Counted from the stretch's first letter, positions 6,632 through 15,800 are shown. The stretch is 18,417 nt of DNA from CAYQOX01 sp964419335 (GCA_964419335.1 CAYQOX010000068.1:1-18417); one strand, 5' to 3'. Notes: generated by a model not told the origin, from the sequence alone. A program made the numbers and translations.

Positions 6632-9274
6632 ATGATACGAACTCATTTTTATTATTTAATCGCGTTATTCATTCTTCCCATTGTCTCTTTTGCGCAAAGT
6701 ACTCCGCCGCCCGGCTTTGATTACGATCCCAATGGCCCTTATTTCCATGAGGTAGAAGTATTCATCATACCGGGAATCGAGAGTTCCTCCGATTTGCTTG
6801 TACGTGATCTTACAGGAGGTGAACAACCTGAGGTGGTGATTTGCTCTCGAGAAGAAGATGTGATTACACTATTAAAAGATTTCGAATTAAATGATCCCTT
6901 CGCCAATATGGAGAAAATAGAAATATTTCGCCCAGATCGTGTCGCGGCTGAGGATATCGATCAGGACGGCTTAATGGATATGGTGGTTTCGAATCGTTTT
7001 CGTGATGAGGAAGCAGGGCAATCCTTGAATATTTTCTATCAAAATGACCCTGAACTTGGTTTGGATACTTTTAGTCGCTATGAAGCCTACCGCACTGGTG
7101 CGGTTGGGAATTTTCCACCTTATTTTGCTTTAGGTGATGTTGATAATGATGGGGATAATGATTTGCTTTTCAATCGAATGGATTACCAACAAAATGTGAT
7201 CACTTTGCTTGAGAATGACGGGAATGGTCAATTCGAAGCGAGTCCTACCTCATTCGAAAATTATAATGCTTCCAAAATGTTATTGCATGATATTGATGAG
7301 GATGGATATCTTGATTTGGCACTTTTCTCTTCGTTTATAAGCGAAGAAAAAGGAATTTATTTTTATAAAGGTGATGGCAGTGGAGATTTTACGTATCAAT
7401 CTAAAATTGTACTCCCTGCACCTGCTCATATTGCTTTTCTCCCTGGTGCGGAAGGAGAGTTACCTATTCTGGTAGTGCATGATTCTGCGACAGCCACGAT
7501 GGGCTTTGTGGATGTCAATGCTCGATTGTTGCTCTATCAGCAAGAGAGTCCTTTTCAATTTTCCTCTCATGATGAACGTACTATAGGTACTTATTCCTTC
7601 ACTATGAAAGCGATTGACTCGGTAGTGGGCGCTGATTCCGGTGTGTGGGTTTCCATGAAGGATGAGACAGAGCATATGGCGGTGAAATTATACAAAATTA
7701 AGGATGGTGAGTTTATTACCGATTACCCACCTTCAATTCTTACTTCCATAATTCCTAACCGAATTGAATGGGAAGATGTCAATGGAGATGGGCTTAACGA
7801 TCTCATTGTATTAGAAACCTCATGGTTTCATGGAATGGGAAATCGTATTGGCGTTTTATTGCAGGAAAAGCGTATCGTCACTCATACCCCGACCCCACCC
7901 CCAACGGCAATTCCCACCAACACATTCACACCTACGCCTACCCAGGCTCCAACCGAGCCGCCAACGCCAACATCAACACCTACTGAGTTTGTCCCTCCTA
8001 CGCCAACGTTCACTCCGACACCGGTGGATACTCCCACTCCCACACCCTCGGATACTCCAAGCCCGACCATTACTCCATCTACACCAACCCCGACTCTAAC
8101 TCCTACTCCATCCCCCACACGCACTTATACGCCAACTTTCACACCCTCGCCGACTCCTACAGGGACGGCGACGCCAACCTTAACTCCAACTCCCGAGTCC
8201 GAACCGAGTCCTACACCGACGTATTCTGCCGGACGCATGGATTATCAAACCGTGAATTTATCGGATGTGAGTTCGTCGTTGCAAGATGCAGTCTTTAGCG
8301 ATTTGAACCATGATGGGGTGGATGAGTTATATTTAGTTTCGGAGGAAGAAGACAATCTATGGGTGATCAATTATGATGGCGATACCCATGGGATACAGTC
8401 TCAATTATCGCTGGAGGGGAGCCCATACACAATTCTGCCCATTATCCAAGAAAAGGCATCCTATCTTATTGTTTCGCTGCGGGATGAATTTTTGTTAAGC
8501 AAAGTGATGTATGAGGAAGAGCAATTACACCCCGGTTCTCAGATGGATCTTTTCGATGATGTGCGAAAAATCTATCTCACCGATTACACTTCCAATGGGT
8601 TTATGGACTTAGTGGTTTTAGGTGAATTTGACCGTGGTTTGATCATCTTTCCTGGTTTAGAAAATGGAGAGTATGGCGATGGAGTATCATTATCCATTGG
8701 TGGTAATGTGCGTGATATCGCCTTATACGATGTAGAGAAAGATAATCGTGGTGAAGTGGCCGTTCTTAGTGAGAATTCCAATAATTTATCCCTTTACCAT
8801 ATTTTACCGGGGGGGATACTCTTTCCTGTTTTGAGTAAAAAAGTGGGGAATGATCCCTACTCGGTGGAGGTGGGATGGATTGATGAAGATGAGTATGAAG
8901 ATGTCGTTGTGCTCAATTATGAGGATTCAACCTTCACTTTGTTTACCAGCCAAGGCGAATATGGCATGAATCAAAAACGTACGCTTACAACTCTCGCAAA
9001 CCCTATTCACACCACCATCCATGATTTTGATGGAGATGGTTTCGAGGATGTGCTTGTCTTAAGCGAAAATAATTCGAAGATGGCGATTCATTACGCTTCT
9101 GCCATCGAGGAGGCGGTGACTTATAATACCGTCTCTCAACCTCGTAAATCCAGCGCTGGCGATATAAACGGTGATGGTTATCCCGATATTGTGGTGCTGA
9201 GCCAAGATGGGAGTGAGTCACTATTGTATGTCTCGCAACCAGGTGTTTCGGTTGATGGATGGTGGACGTATTAA
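6632..9274 (+). CDS. Secreted FG-GAP/VCBS repeat protein with Thr-Pro linker
   Basis: This is an exported protein of 880 residues. The ATG at 6632 gives an ordinary signal peptide (MIRTHFYYLIALFILPIVSFAQ). An upstream in-frame ATG at 6527 would bury it behind 35 residues and is rejected, although the Shine-Dalgarno at 6632 is weak. Two beta-propeller-like halves carry repeated calcium-loop motifs of the FG-GAP/VCBS type. The first half has DIDQDG (near residue 108), DVDNDGDND (169), DIDEDG (220) and DVNGDG (382). After the linker come DLNHDG, DYTSNG, DVEKDN, WIDEDE, DFDGDG and DINGDG, some degenerate. Residues about 418-530 are an almost pure Thr/Pro linker. There is no C-terminal anchor or sorting signal. 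Such proteins often act in surface adhesion or polysaccharide contact; the ligand is unknown. Its stop codon overlaps the convergent methyltransferase gene by 4 bases. Confidence 0.9.
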   Translation: MIRTHFYYLIALFILPIVSFAQSTPPPGFDYDPNGPYFHEVEVFIIPGIESSSDLLVRDLTGGEQPEVVICSREEDVITLLKDFELNDPFANMEKIEIFRPDRVAAEDIDQDGLMDMVVSNRFRDEEAGQSLNIFYQNDPELGLDTFSRYEAYRTGAVGNFPPYFALGDVDNDGDNDLLFNRMDYQQNVITLLENDGNGQFEASPTSFENYNASKMLLHDIDEDGYLDLALFSSFISEEKGIYFYKGDGSGDFTYQSKIVLPAPAHIAFLPGAEGELPILVVHDSATATMGFVDVNARLLLYQQESPFQFSSHDERTIGTYSFTMKAIDSVVGADSGVWVSMKDETEHMAVKLYKIKDGEFITDYPPSILTSIIPNRIEWEDVNGDGLNDLIVLETSWFHGMGNRIGVLLQEKRIVTHTPTPPPTAIPTNTFTPTPTQAPTEPPTPTSTPTEFVPPTPTFTPTPVDTPTPTPSDTPSPTITPSTPTPTLTPTPSPTRTYTPTFTPSPTPTGTATPTLTPTPESEPSPTPTYSAGRMDYQTVNLSDVSSSLQDAVFSDLNHDGVDELYLVSEEEDNLWVINYDGDTHGIQSQLSLEGSPYTILPIIQEKASYLIVSLRDEFLLSKVMYEEEQLHPGSQMDLFDDVRKIYLTDYTSNGFMDLVVLGEFDRGLIIFPGLENGEYGDGVSLSIGGNVRDIALYDVEKDNRGEVAVLSENSNNLSLYHILPGGILFPVLSKKVGNDPYSVEVGWIDEDEYEDVVVLNYEDSTFTLFTSQGEYGMNQKRTLTTLANPIHTTIHDFDGDGFEDVLVLSENNSKMAIHYASAIEEAVTYNTVSQPRKSSAGDINGDGYPDIVVLSQDGSESLLYVSQPGVSVDGWWTY
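7884..8223 (+). repeat. Low-complexity Thr-Pro coding repeat (linker of FG-GAP protein)
   Basis: About 340 bases encode imperfect TP/TPTP/PTPT units between the two FG-GAP halves. Codon choice for Pro and Thr varies from unit to unit, so this is an old, degenerate repeat rather than a fresh microsatellite expansion. Because C-rich codons dominate, frames on the opposite strand stay open as Gly/Val-rich sequence; these are artefacts. Thr-Pro stretches are known spacer elements between surface domains and are common O-glycosylation targets. Confidence 0.9.
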
Positions 9275-10185
9275 TCGCAGTGAGGTGAGTATGGAAATTT
9301 TTCGTACTTCGTGATCAGCTGCTGAGGGCGTAAGTATAATGGCTCGAAGATTCGCTGTTGGGAGATATGGATGTATTTTTCCATGATCTCATATCCAGCG
9401 AATCGCCGTTGCAAATGATAGGCTGTTTTCGGGGTGGTGCCGACTCCCATGAAGGGATCAAGGATGAGGTCATTTTTATAGGAATACAAAGTGATCAGCC
9501 GATAGGGGATCTCTTCAGGAAAGGCGCAAGGGTGAATCGCTTTATTCGGTGGCACCGGGGCAATATGCCAAATATTATTGGCCATTTCTTTTTTAAAGAG
9601 ATCATCGATTGGGAGCCTATTTTCTTCACGTTCCAGTTCGGTCTTATTTTTATAGATTGGTTCACCACCCGGCTTGCGGAAAATGAGGATAAATTCAGTC
9701 ATTAAATTGGGGTAAAAGTACCCCGGGTAGGGGTTGAGTATGGTGACTCGTGCTCGCTTCACCCCACCTGTAACTTTGTACCAAGTGATATCCTGATGAA
9801 ATTCCCACCCGTTTTGGGTAAGCAGTACCGTGAGATCAAAGGGCACAGGATAATGTTTTTTATTCATTAGCACGGTGCCGATGACGACTGCGCAAAACCC
9901 ACCCGGTTGAGTCACGCGCAGTACTTCGCTAAAGCACTGTTTCATCTCCTTGAGATAATCTTCATAGGGGCCGCCATTGCGGGTGCGATACCATTGAGTA
10001 TTGTCTTGATGATGCTGGTTATAATCGATGGCATTCCAATAAGGTGGACTGGTTACTGTAAGTGTGACGCTATCATTCTCCAGTTCGGGCATGGATTGAC
10101 AGCTATGCTGATAGAGACCACAACCTTCAGGGAATGCTTGGATTTTCGGGTGATCTGAAAAGCCGGGAAGAAGCGCAGTTTCCAT
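9271..10185 (-). CDS. Solitary DNA methyltransferase, N4/N6 beta-class (TSPPY type)
   Basis: This is a predicted SAM-dependent DNA amino-methyltransferase of the N6_N4_Mtase family, 304 residues. The catalytic motif IV TSPPYW is at 45-50 and the SAM-binding motif I DPFMGVGTT at 243-251. Catalytic-before-SAM order is the beta class, and SPPY favours N4-methylcytosine over N6-methyladenine, though not decisively. The target recognition region lies between, about 90-220. The ATG at 10185 follows the cupin stop codon by a single base and has no good Shine-Dalgarno, so translation is probably coupled to the cupin gene. No restriction endonuclease, Vsr nuclease or specificity gene lies in the window, so it appears to be an orphan methylase with a possible regulatory or protective role. 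The target sequence cannot be predicted. Confidence 0.9.
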   Translation of the reverse strand: METALLPGFSDHPKIQAFPEGCGLYQHSCQSMPELENDSVTLTVTSPPYWNAIDYNQHHQDNTQWYRTRNGGPYEDYLKEMKQCFSEVLRVTQPGGFCAVVIGTVLMNKKHYPVPFDLTVLLTQNGWEFHQDITWYKVTGGVKRARVTILNPYPGYFYPNLMTEFILIFRKPGGEPIYKNKTELEREENRLPIDDLFKKEMANNIWHIAPVPPNKAIHPCAFPEEIPYRLITLYSYKNDLILDPFMGVGTTPKTAYHLQRRFAGYEIMEKYIHISQQRIFEPLYLRPQQLITKYEKFPYSPHCD

Positions 10186-10186
10186 A

Positions 10187-10543
10187 TTATTCTACGATAT
10201 ATTCGTCATTTGGATCGAACGCAGGTACACAGACAACAATCGTTTTGAAATCACCATAGCCGCGATGCGGGGTTCCCTTGGGGATGAGGATCGCGGTTCC
10301 GGGAGAGATTTCAATGGTTTCATCGCCGATTTCCATCACTCCCTTCCCTTCCAAAATGTAGTAGGTTTCGATGGTATTTTTATGGTAATGTTTTTTGGAA
10401 TCCTGAATATGGGTTACATGAAGCCCAACCTCGGGAGATAGGTCTTTGGTGAGCAAACGGGTACTACTGCCACAAGGGCAGGGAATAGACTCGACCTCGT
10501 TCAGTCGACGAACAACGGGTTTGCTTGATGTGGATTGTACCAT
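10187..10543 (-). CDS. Small cupin-fold metal-binding protein
   Basis: This is a single-domain cupin of 118 residues. Cupin motif 1 is HYHKNTIETYYILEGKG, with metal ligands His52, His54 and Glu59. Motif 2 is PGTAILIPKGTPHRG, with His93. The four-ligand set is intact, so it should bind a divalent metal. Enzymatic versus sugar- or small-molecule-sensing roles cannot be told apart. Near the N-terminus PCPCGSSTR holds a Cys-x-Cys pair that is not part of the standard cupin core. The start is secure: GGGAG lies about 7 bases before the ATG. It heads a two-gene operon with the DNA methyltransferase, separated by one base, and is divergent from the DUF2723-like gene. No DNA-binding domain is attached. 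Confidence 0.88.
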   Translation of the reverse strand: MVQSTSSKPVVRRLNEVESIPCPCGSSTRLLTKDLSPEVGLHVTHIQDSKKHYHKNTIETYYILEGKGVMEIGDETIEISPGTAILIPKGTPHRGYGDFKTIVVCVPAFDPNDEYIVE

Positions 10544-10591
10544 TTCTATTCTCCCTCAAAACATTTGGATTTATGGATAATCTACCTTCTG

Positions 10592-10620
10592 TTGACCCAG
10601 AAGAAAAGCCCCGCCACAAT
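10592..10620 (+). promoter_or_regulatory. Candidate sigma-70 promoter for the DUF2723-like gene
   Basis: TTGACC (10592-10597, 5 of 6 to consensus) and CACAAT (10615-10620, 4 of 6) are separated by 17 bases, the ideal spacing. Transcription would start near 10627 and leave a leader of about 120 bases before the ATG at 10748. It lies in the divergent gap after the cupin gene. Confidence 0.42.
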
Positions 10621-10747
10621 GCTTTCACCTAAAAATAATGCGTGTATGATGGGAAATTCGCCCAAAAGAATCACGTGGGGAGGAAAGGATCCAGCACTAC
10701 AAGTATTTACTGGATGTTTCTCGTTCCCATGAAATGTGAGTGTTTTC

Positions 10748-12244
10748 ATGCTCGATCGAACTTCTTTCCTTTTTGCTTTGATGGTGTTTCTACTTTCCTT
10801 GCTCCTTTATGGATGGACAATCTATCCTGTCTTGGGTGGGAGTCTCGATTCTCCCGAGTTGCAAATTTGTGCCAAGATGCTGGGAATATCTCATCCCACC
10901 GGGTATCCTTTTTACATGCTATTTGCCCATCTTTTGACTTGGATACCCTTTGGAAGTGTGGCTGTAAAGTCTACATTCATATCGGCGCTGAGCATGGCGT
11001 TGACCTGTGCCCTACTTTATCTCTCTGCCGTGAGGGTATGCCGGGATACACGGGCTGCTTTTTTGGTCGTATTGGCTTTTATGGTTTGTGATAATGTGTG
11101 GAGCGTGGCTACGGTGACAGAAGTGTATGCTTTCCAAATGCTGCTCACTTCTTCGATTTTACTCTTGTTTATCTTATATATCAATCAGCCGAGAAGACCG
11201 TTTTCTTACGCTTTGGCTTTTTTAGCAGGATTGGGAATGGTGCATCATTTAATGACCCTTATGATCCTACTGGGAATGGGATTAACCTTGGTTATAAAAA
11301 GGCAGCGGCCGAGTTTTATGGGGATACAAAAACATGCCTTATTCTTCGCTATCCCTTTGTTATTATATGCCTATCTTCCTCTCCGTAATATGCAGGAAGC
11401 GCATTCCTTTGACTTGTATACATTCCATAATTTTACAGATTATATAGCATTTATACTTGGAGGAGAAAATACGGGGTTGCTTCGCTTGGATGTGGCCTGG
11501 TTTCTACGTGAGGGATTTCTTCAAGGGATGAGATATTTTCTTGAGCACTATGGTTTTATCTTGACGTTTTTTGCCGGGCTCGGTCTGTATGAAATGATGC
11601 GCCAGCGCAGGACAGAATGCGTGCTGCTTGTTTGGTTAACACTTATTCATATTGCTTTGGCGGGAGTGTGGACTGAGGCTGACCGTGAGGCCATTATTCT
11701 TCCTGCACTCATTGCCGCGAGTCTTTTGAGCACTGTTGGCATTGCAAAAATATTAAAGCTCTTTTTTGAATGGAATCGTCGTGGTAGAAAGTTATTCGTA
11801 CCAGCATCGATCATTCTAATTGTTTTGTTGTTGCTGCATTCTGCTTATTATTCTTATGAGTGTATTCGTGAGCGGAATGAAGTCAAACAATATGCTTGCG
11901 ACGAACTCATCTATCAAAAAATCCCACCTCATTCCATCGTTTTAACCATGTATTGGGAAAGGGTGAATGCATGGAAGTATTTGATCCATTCAGGAGAATA
12001 TCCCCATAAAAATATCCATGTGTATCGATGGAATGATCCACGGGCCAAAGCGGGTATAGAGGAAATCATTGATTATATGAAAGGGGAGGGAACCATTGGG
12101 CAGGAGGCATTGGAACCTGACCCGAAGAAAGCATTCTTTATGTTAGAGCCTTGGGAAGATTTAGACTTGCCAGAAGAAGTGAAACTGATTCCTTTCGAGA
12201 TGACACCGGAAGAGAAGATTTATTCTTTTCAGCTTGACCTGTGA
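10748..12244 (+). CDS. DUF2723/TMEM260-like polytopic membrane protein (putative GT-C glycosyltransferase)
   Basis: This is a multi-span membrane protein of 498 residues, with about ten hydrophobic helices in the first 380 residues and a soluble C-terminal tail. The N-terminal signature is diagnostic: an acidic LDSPELQ (D34, E37) after the first helix, then LGISHPTGYPFY (45-56), and later a VTEVYAFQ motif. These mark DUF2723 proteins, related to the GT-C fold. Human TMEM260 of this family is an O-mannosyltransferase for certain extracellular domains. A bacterial role in transferring sugar from a lipid donor to surface proteins or polymers is therefore plausible but unproven. The start is ambiguous between GTG at 10736 and ATG at 10748; I prefer ATG, with GTGAG 7 bases before it. 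It is flanked by two Thr/Pro-rich secreted protein genes. Confidence 0.82.
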   Translation: MLDRTSFLFALMVFLLSLLLYGWTIYPVLGGSLDSPELQICAKMLGISHPTGYPFYMLFAHLLTWIPFGSVAVKSTFISALSMALTCALLYLSAVRVCRDTRAAFLVVLAFMVCDNVWSVATVTEVYAFQMLLTSSILLLFILYINQPRRPFSYALAFLAGLGMVHHLMTLMILLGMGLTLVIKRQRPSFMGIQKHALFFAIPLLLYAYLPLRNMQEAHSFDLYTFHNFTDYIAFILGGENTGLLRLDVAWFLREGFLQGMRYFLEHYGFILTFFAGLGLYEMMRQRRTECVLLVWLTLIHIALAGVWTEADREAIILPALIAASLLSTVGIAKILKLFFEWNRRGRKLFVPASIILIVLLLLHSAYYSYECIRERNEVKQYACDELIYQKIPPHSIVLTMYWERVNAWKYLIHSGEYPHKNIHVYRWNDPRAKAGIEEIIDYMKGEGTIGQEALEPDPKKAFFMLEPWEDLDLPEEVKLIPFEMTPEEKIYSFQLDL

Positions 12245-12251
12245 ATAAAAC

Positions 12252-12276
12252 TTTCCCCCTACGGAATAGGGGGAAA
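12252..12276 (-). terminator. Intergenic hairpin terminator between convergent genes
   Basis: A perfect 10-bp stem, TTTCCCCCTA (12252-12261) with TAGGGGGAAA (12267-12276), closes a 5-base loop. Read on the minus strand, GTTTTATT follows, giving a modest U-tract 45 bases beyond the stop at 12320. On the plus strand it lies just after the stop at 12244 but lacks a T-run. It most likely ends the minus-strand unknown gene and may also help the plus-strand transcript end. Confidence 0.65.
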
Positions 12277-12319
12277 TCGATAGGAGAGTTAATTGAAATG
12301 GGTATTCAGGAGAAGAGGC

Positions 12320-12730
12320 TCAATAAAGGACATCGACATGATACCCCATTTCGAGATCTTCTGGTGTTTCAATATATTCTTCTGGTATCGCCTCTTTCGA
12401 TTCCATCTCAAAGAGGGAAGGCTGAATATACTTTTCTGTCAACGGTTTTGGCCGCCTTGGAGGCGGAGTCATCGTTTGTCGCCTGCGTTGATGTTCATTT
12501 AAGGTTCTACGGTATGATTTTGATTTATCCTCACGTATGCGCTTGTCAAAAATCGGCGCCATTTCTGTCGGTGGTTCAACCATAACCCGCGACATTTCTC
12601 GATTGAGAAAAAGCTGTTTTGTCAATATATCATCATATTGGAGCCGATCCGGCTGCTGGTTTTTGGTTGCTTGCAACACCATCTGCTCTGCAGCGGCGGC
12701 ATCATGGGGCATCAAGGTGCTCATGACCAT
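12320..12730 (-). CDS. Unrecognised 136-residue charged protein with very strong RBS
   Basis: I do not recognise this protein. It has no signal peptide, no membrane helix and no cysteine-rich motif. The N-terminal half is helical and polar. Residues about 60-95 are strongly basic (RRTLNEHQRRRQ, then PPPRRPKP), and the C-terminal 40 residues are acidic (EEYIETPEDLEMG). This polarity suggests a partly disordered binding protein. The start is the best supported in the window: AGGAGGTG, a near-complete anti-16S match, ends about 6 bases before the ATG at 12730. It has its own promoter (12794-12823) and a hairpin terminator (12252-12276), so it looks like a single-gene transcript made at a high rate. 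Plus-strand open frames across it lack such signals. Confidence 0.72.
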   Translation of the reverse strand: MVMSTLMPHDAAAAEQMVLQATKNQQPDRLQYDDILTKQLFLNREMSRVMVEPPTEMAPIFDKRIREDKSKSYRRTLNEHQRRRQTMTPPPRRPKPLTEKYIQPSLFEMESKEAIPEEYIETPEDLEMGYHVDVLY

Positions 12731-12793
12731 GATAACACCTCCTCTTCATTCAACTCCCTCAACAAACAACGGATCATATTCATTTCTAACTAT

Positions 12794-12823
12794 ATTATAT
12801 CACAAAATACAATAATGCGTAAA
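12794..12823 (-). promoter_or_regulatory. Candidate sigma-70 promoter of the 136-residue protein gene
   Basis: Read on the minus strand, TTTACG (12818-12823, 4 of 6) and a perfect TATAAT (12794-12799) are spaced by 18 bases. Transcription would start near 12787, giving a leader of about 57 bases before the AGGAGGTG site. The -35 box uses the last three bases of the T-run of the upstream gene's terminator. Confidence 0.55.
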
Positions 12824-12853
12824 AAAACTGGGCTGAGATGTTCATCTCAGCCC
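12821..12853 (-). terminator. Rho-independent terminator of the 1231-residue protein gene
   Basis: A perfect 11-bp inverted repeat pairs GGGCTGAGATG (12830-12840) with CATCTCAGCCC (12843-12853) around a 2-base centre. On the minus strand it is followed after two bases by seven Ts (12821-12827). It lies about 29 bases beyond the stop codon at 12882. There is no T-run on the plus strand, so it works only for the minus-strand gene. Confidence 0.9.
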
Positions 12854-12881
12854 TCAAGATAAGTTAGTTAAAACGGCATAA

Positions 12882-15800
12882 TTACGGCTTGTTCGGATTT
12901 GGCTTTTTTGTAGGTTTTGGTTTTGGAGTCGGTTTATCTGGCTTACCCCCGGGTGTGAATGTGGGAACCGGAGGATGCGGCGTTGGTGTCTCCTCCATCA
13001 CCGGAGTCGGTGATACGGTCTCTTCGGGAGAAGGGCTTGGCACAGGAGGTGTCACAGCGACTTCATGATAAGTAACCGCACCGTCTGCTTCAAAGGGTCC
13101 ATACGAGGTAATGCCTTTATCTTGAGTATAGATCACGACAGAAAACAGATAGCGATGACCAAACTGAGGCCCATCGCGAAAGTCTTTAAATAAGCCTTTG
13201 GCATTTTTCTTCCATACGAAGTATGAATCGTCATCACCTGTGGTGCCCAAAATAGCCCTTTCAGAGTCGTTTACTTGAACAAACACATCAGCGCTATGGA
13301 TTTTTTCCATCCCCGCCGTTGTCCAACGAATAACCAACTCGCGGTTGTCAGCATTGTCACGATCTTCTGCACCACTGATATCTAAGAAAGTATTTTTGTG
13401 ATCGCTCACCGTGACTTCTATTTCGTGAGTTGGTTCAGGTGTGGTTTCAGGTTGGGTCGGTGTTGTCGTAATCCCGGGTGTTGCTGTAGGTTCGGGAGTT
13501 TCGGTCGGCTCAGGTGTATCCATAGGTTCAGGACTTGCCGTAGGTTTGGGAGTATTTACAGGTTTAGGAGAAACTGTAGGTTTAGGCGTGTTTCTTCTCA
13601 CGGGAATCCTAGTTTCTATTGGAGTAGGGGTTCCTTGTTTGATCGTCGGGGTTTCAACCGGTGTACTCGTCATTGTCGGTTCGACTTCCAACTCACATTG
13701 CCAGCATACTTTCAAGATGCAAATTTCCGCACCTTCAATTTCAATCGTACGAATCCCTTCTTCACTCTTAAGGGTAAGCGTTTGTGATTCGGTAACACTG
13801 GCAGCCACTTCACTAGCCACGACGTTATCGGAATCATCCAACCCGTAGAGCGTTGCCTCAAAGTAATGTTGCAATGTTATTTCTACTTGTTGGGGGGCAA
13901 GACCTGAACAGGTTTCGGTTGCGAACCGAATTGTGGCTTTTTGAGAAGCGCTTTCTTCCGACCATGGGATTGATATATCCAGTTCTCCATCTCCGTTACA
14001 ATCAACGATATCAAATGGAACTTGGGTACCATCTGCGAGTTTTGCCTCAGCCACGATTAGGTTGTCGATCATCGTTTCATGCAACCCAGTAACCGGATCA
14101 ATAAAGACATCACTCGCTGTGATGCACTCTTCTGGAGAAGGGGGCAAAGTCGGTGTCATTTCTGGCGTGGGCGTAGTTTCTTCCTCTACCTCGGTCGCAG
14201 TAGGTTCGACTGATTCTTCTACTTTAAATTGGACAGGATCTTCATGGCTGAATGGACCGACGGGAGGGCCGCCTCGACGCAGGACATAGAGGAAGAAAGT
14301 ATAGGTGTTTCCATCTTGAGGACCTTCTTTGAAATGACCGCCAAGCCAACGAACGCCTTCTTTCCAAACAAAGTAATCAAAATTAACGTCGGTTCGTCCT
14401 AAGTATTTTGGTTGATCTTCACCGCTCTTCAAGGCATAGATATGGATATCCTTGGCGTTTGGAATATCAAGATTCCAACGAATCACAAGCTCACGATCAA
14501 CGGCGGGGTCGACATCCATATCGCCACTTAAATCGACCATCGATTCTTCATCATCAGTGACAAAGACCGTTTTTGATGGTTCAGGAGTTTCTGTCGGTGT
14601 AGGCTCTTCTTCTTCGTAACAAGAGTAACAAATTTCATGGATAAGGATTTCAGAACCGACGATTTCAACGAGCTGTAAGTCTGTTGAACTATTCAACTCC
14701 AAGGTTTGTACTGAGGTGGCGTTTGTTGCCGTCGCGCTTGAAACCATCACACCGGAAGAATCATAGGCAAAGAGTGTGACTTCATCATTATGACTCAGGG
14801 TGATGCTGGCATTTTGGAGATCCCCCTCTTGGCATGCCTCGGTCGCGAAGTGAATCGCGGCAGCTTGTGTAGCCTCTGCGGGAGAATCTGGGATCCAAAT
14901 ATCCAATTGACCGTCGCCGTCACCATCGATGACATCGAGCGTCACCGCGGTTCCATCTGCGAGGATCGCCTCAGATACTTGGATTCCATCCAGCTCCACG
15001 GTAGTGAGTTCTGTCGCCGACTCTACGTAATAGTCACCCGGAATGACACACTCTGAAATCTCGGGTTCTGGAGATACAGTTGGTGTTAAAGTCGGAGTCG
15101 CTGTAGGTTCAACCTCTTCACCTACAGTAAATTGGACAGAACCTTCATGGGTGAATGGACCGGCGGGAGGTCCACCTCGACGTAGGACATAGAGGAAGAA
15201 AGTGTAGGTGCTTCCATCTTGAGGTCCTTCTTTAAAATTACCCCCTAGACCTCGAGTCCCTTCTTTCCAGACAAAGTAATCAAAATTAACGGCGGTTCGT
15301 CCTAGGTACTTCGGTTTTCCTACATTGTTTTCCCATGCGTAGATATGGATATCCTTGGCGTTCGGAATATCGAGGTTCCAACGAATGACGAGTTCTCGAT
15401 TATCGATAGGATCGATATCTTCACCATGACTAAGATCCTCCATGGTGTTCAAACTATCGGTTACATAAACTTGTTTAGTAGGTTGTTCTGGTGTGGGAGT
15501 GATGATAGGTTCTTCCTCACCCACATAATAATAAACAGGGGCTTTGTGAGTGAACGGTCCTGATACAGGGGCACCTTCATATAAAACGTATAAATAGAAT
15601 TTATAATAATGATCCGATTCAGGACCGTTGAGTCGGTACCTTCCCGCGATGTTCTCATTTCCTCTTCGCCAAACCAATTGTTGCTCTTCTCCATTACCGG
15701 TACGTCCCAAATACTTGGGGTTTCCAAGCGAATCCGTCTGAACATAGACATGAAAGTCTTTTATTCCCGGTTCATCGATGTTCCATTTTATGACGAGTTC

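Noticed and set aside
7830..8124. Open frames on both strands across the Thr-Pro linker (Arg/His-rich on plus, Gly/Val-rich on minus)
   Set aside because: They arise from the low-complexity C-rich codons of the real gene, and they lack ribosome binding sites and any domain.
9271..10543. A complete restriction-modification or phage-defence system
   Set aside because: Only a methyltransferase and a cupin are present. No nuclease, helicase, specificity subunit or other defence gene is visible nearby.
10642..11091. 149-residue plus-strand frame overlapping the start of the DUF2723-like gene
   Set aside because: The other frame codes for the DUF2723 signature and membrane helices. This one is Cys/Phe-rich without recognisable features.
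12241..12585. 114-residue plus-strand frame opposite the small unknown gene
   Set aside because: It begins at the stop codon of the previous gene, runs through the hairpin terminator and lacks a ribosome site. The minus-strand gene has a near-perfect one.
13398..13848. Overlapping plus-strand frames of about 130 residues opposite the modular protein gene
   Set aside because: They are Gly/Val/Ser- or Arg/Phe-rich mirror images of the Thr/Pro linker, with no Shine-Dalgarno or family signature.
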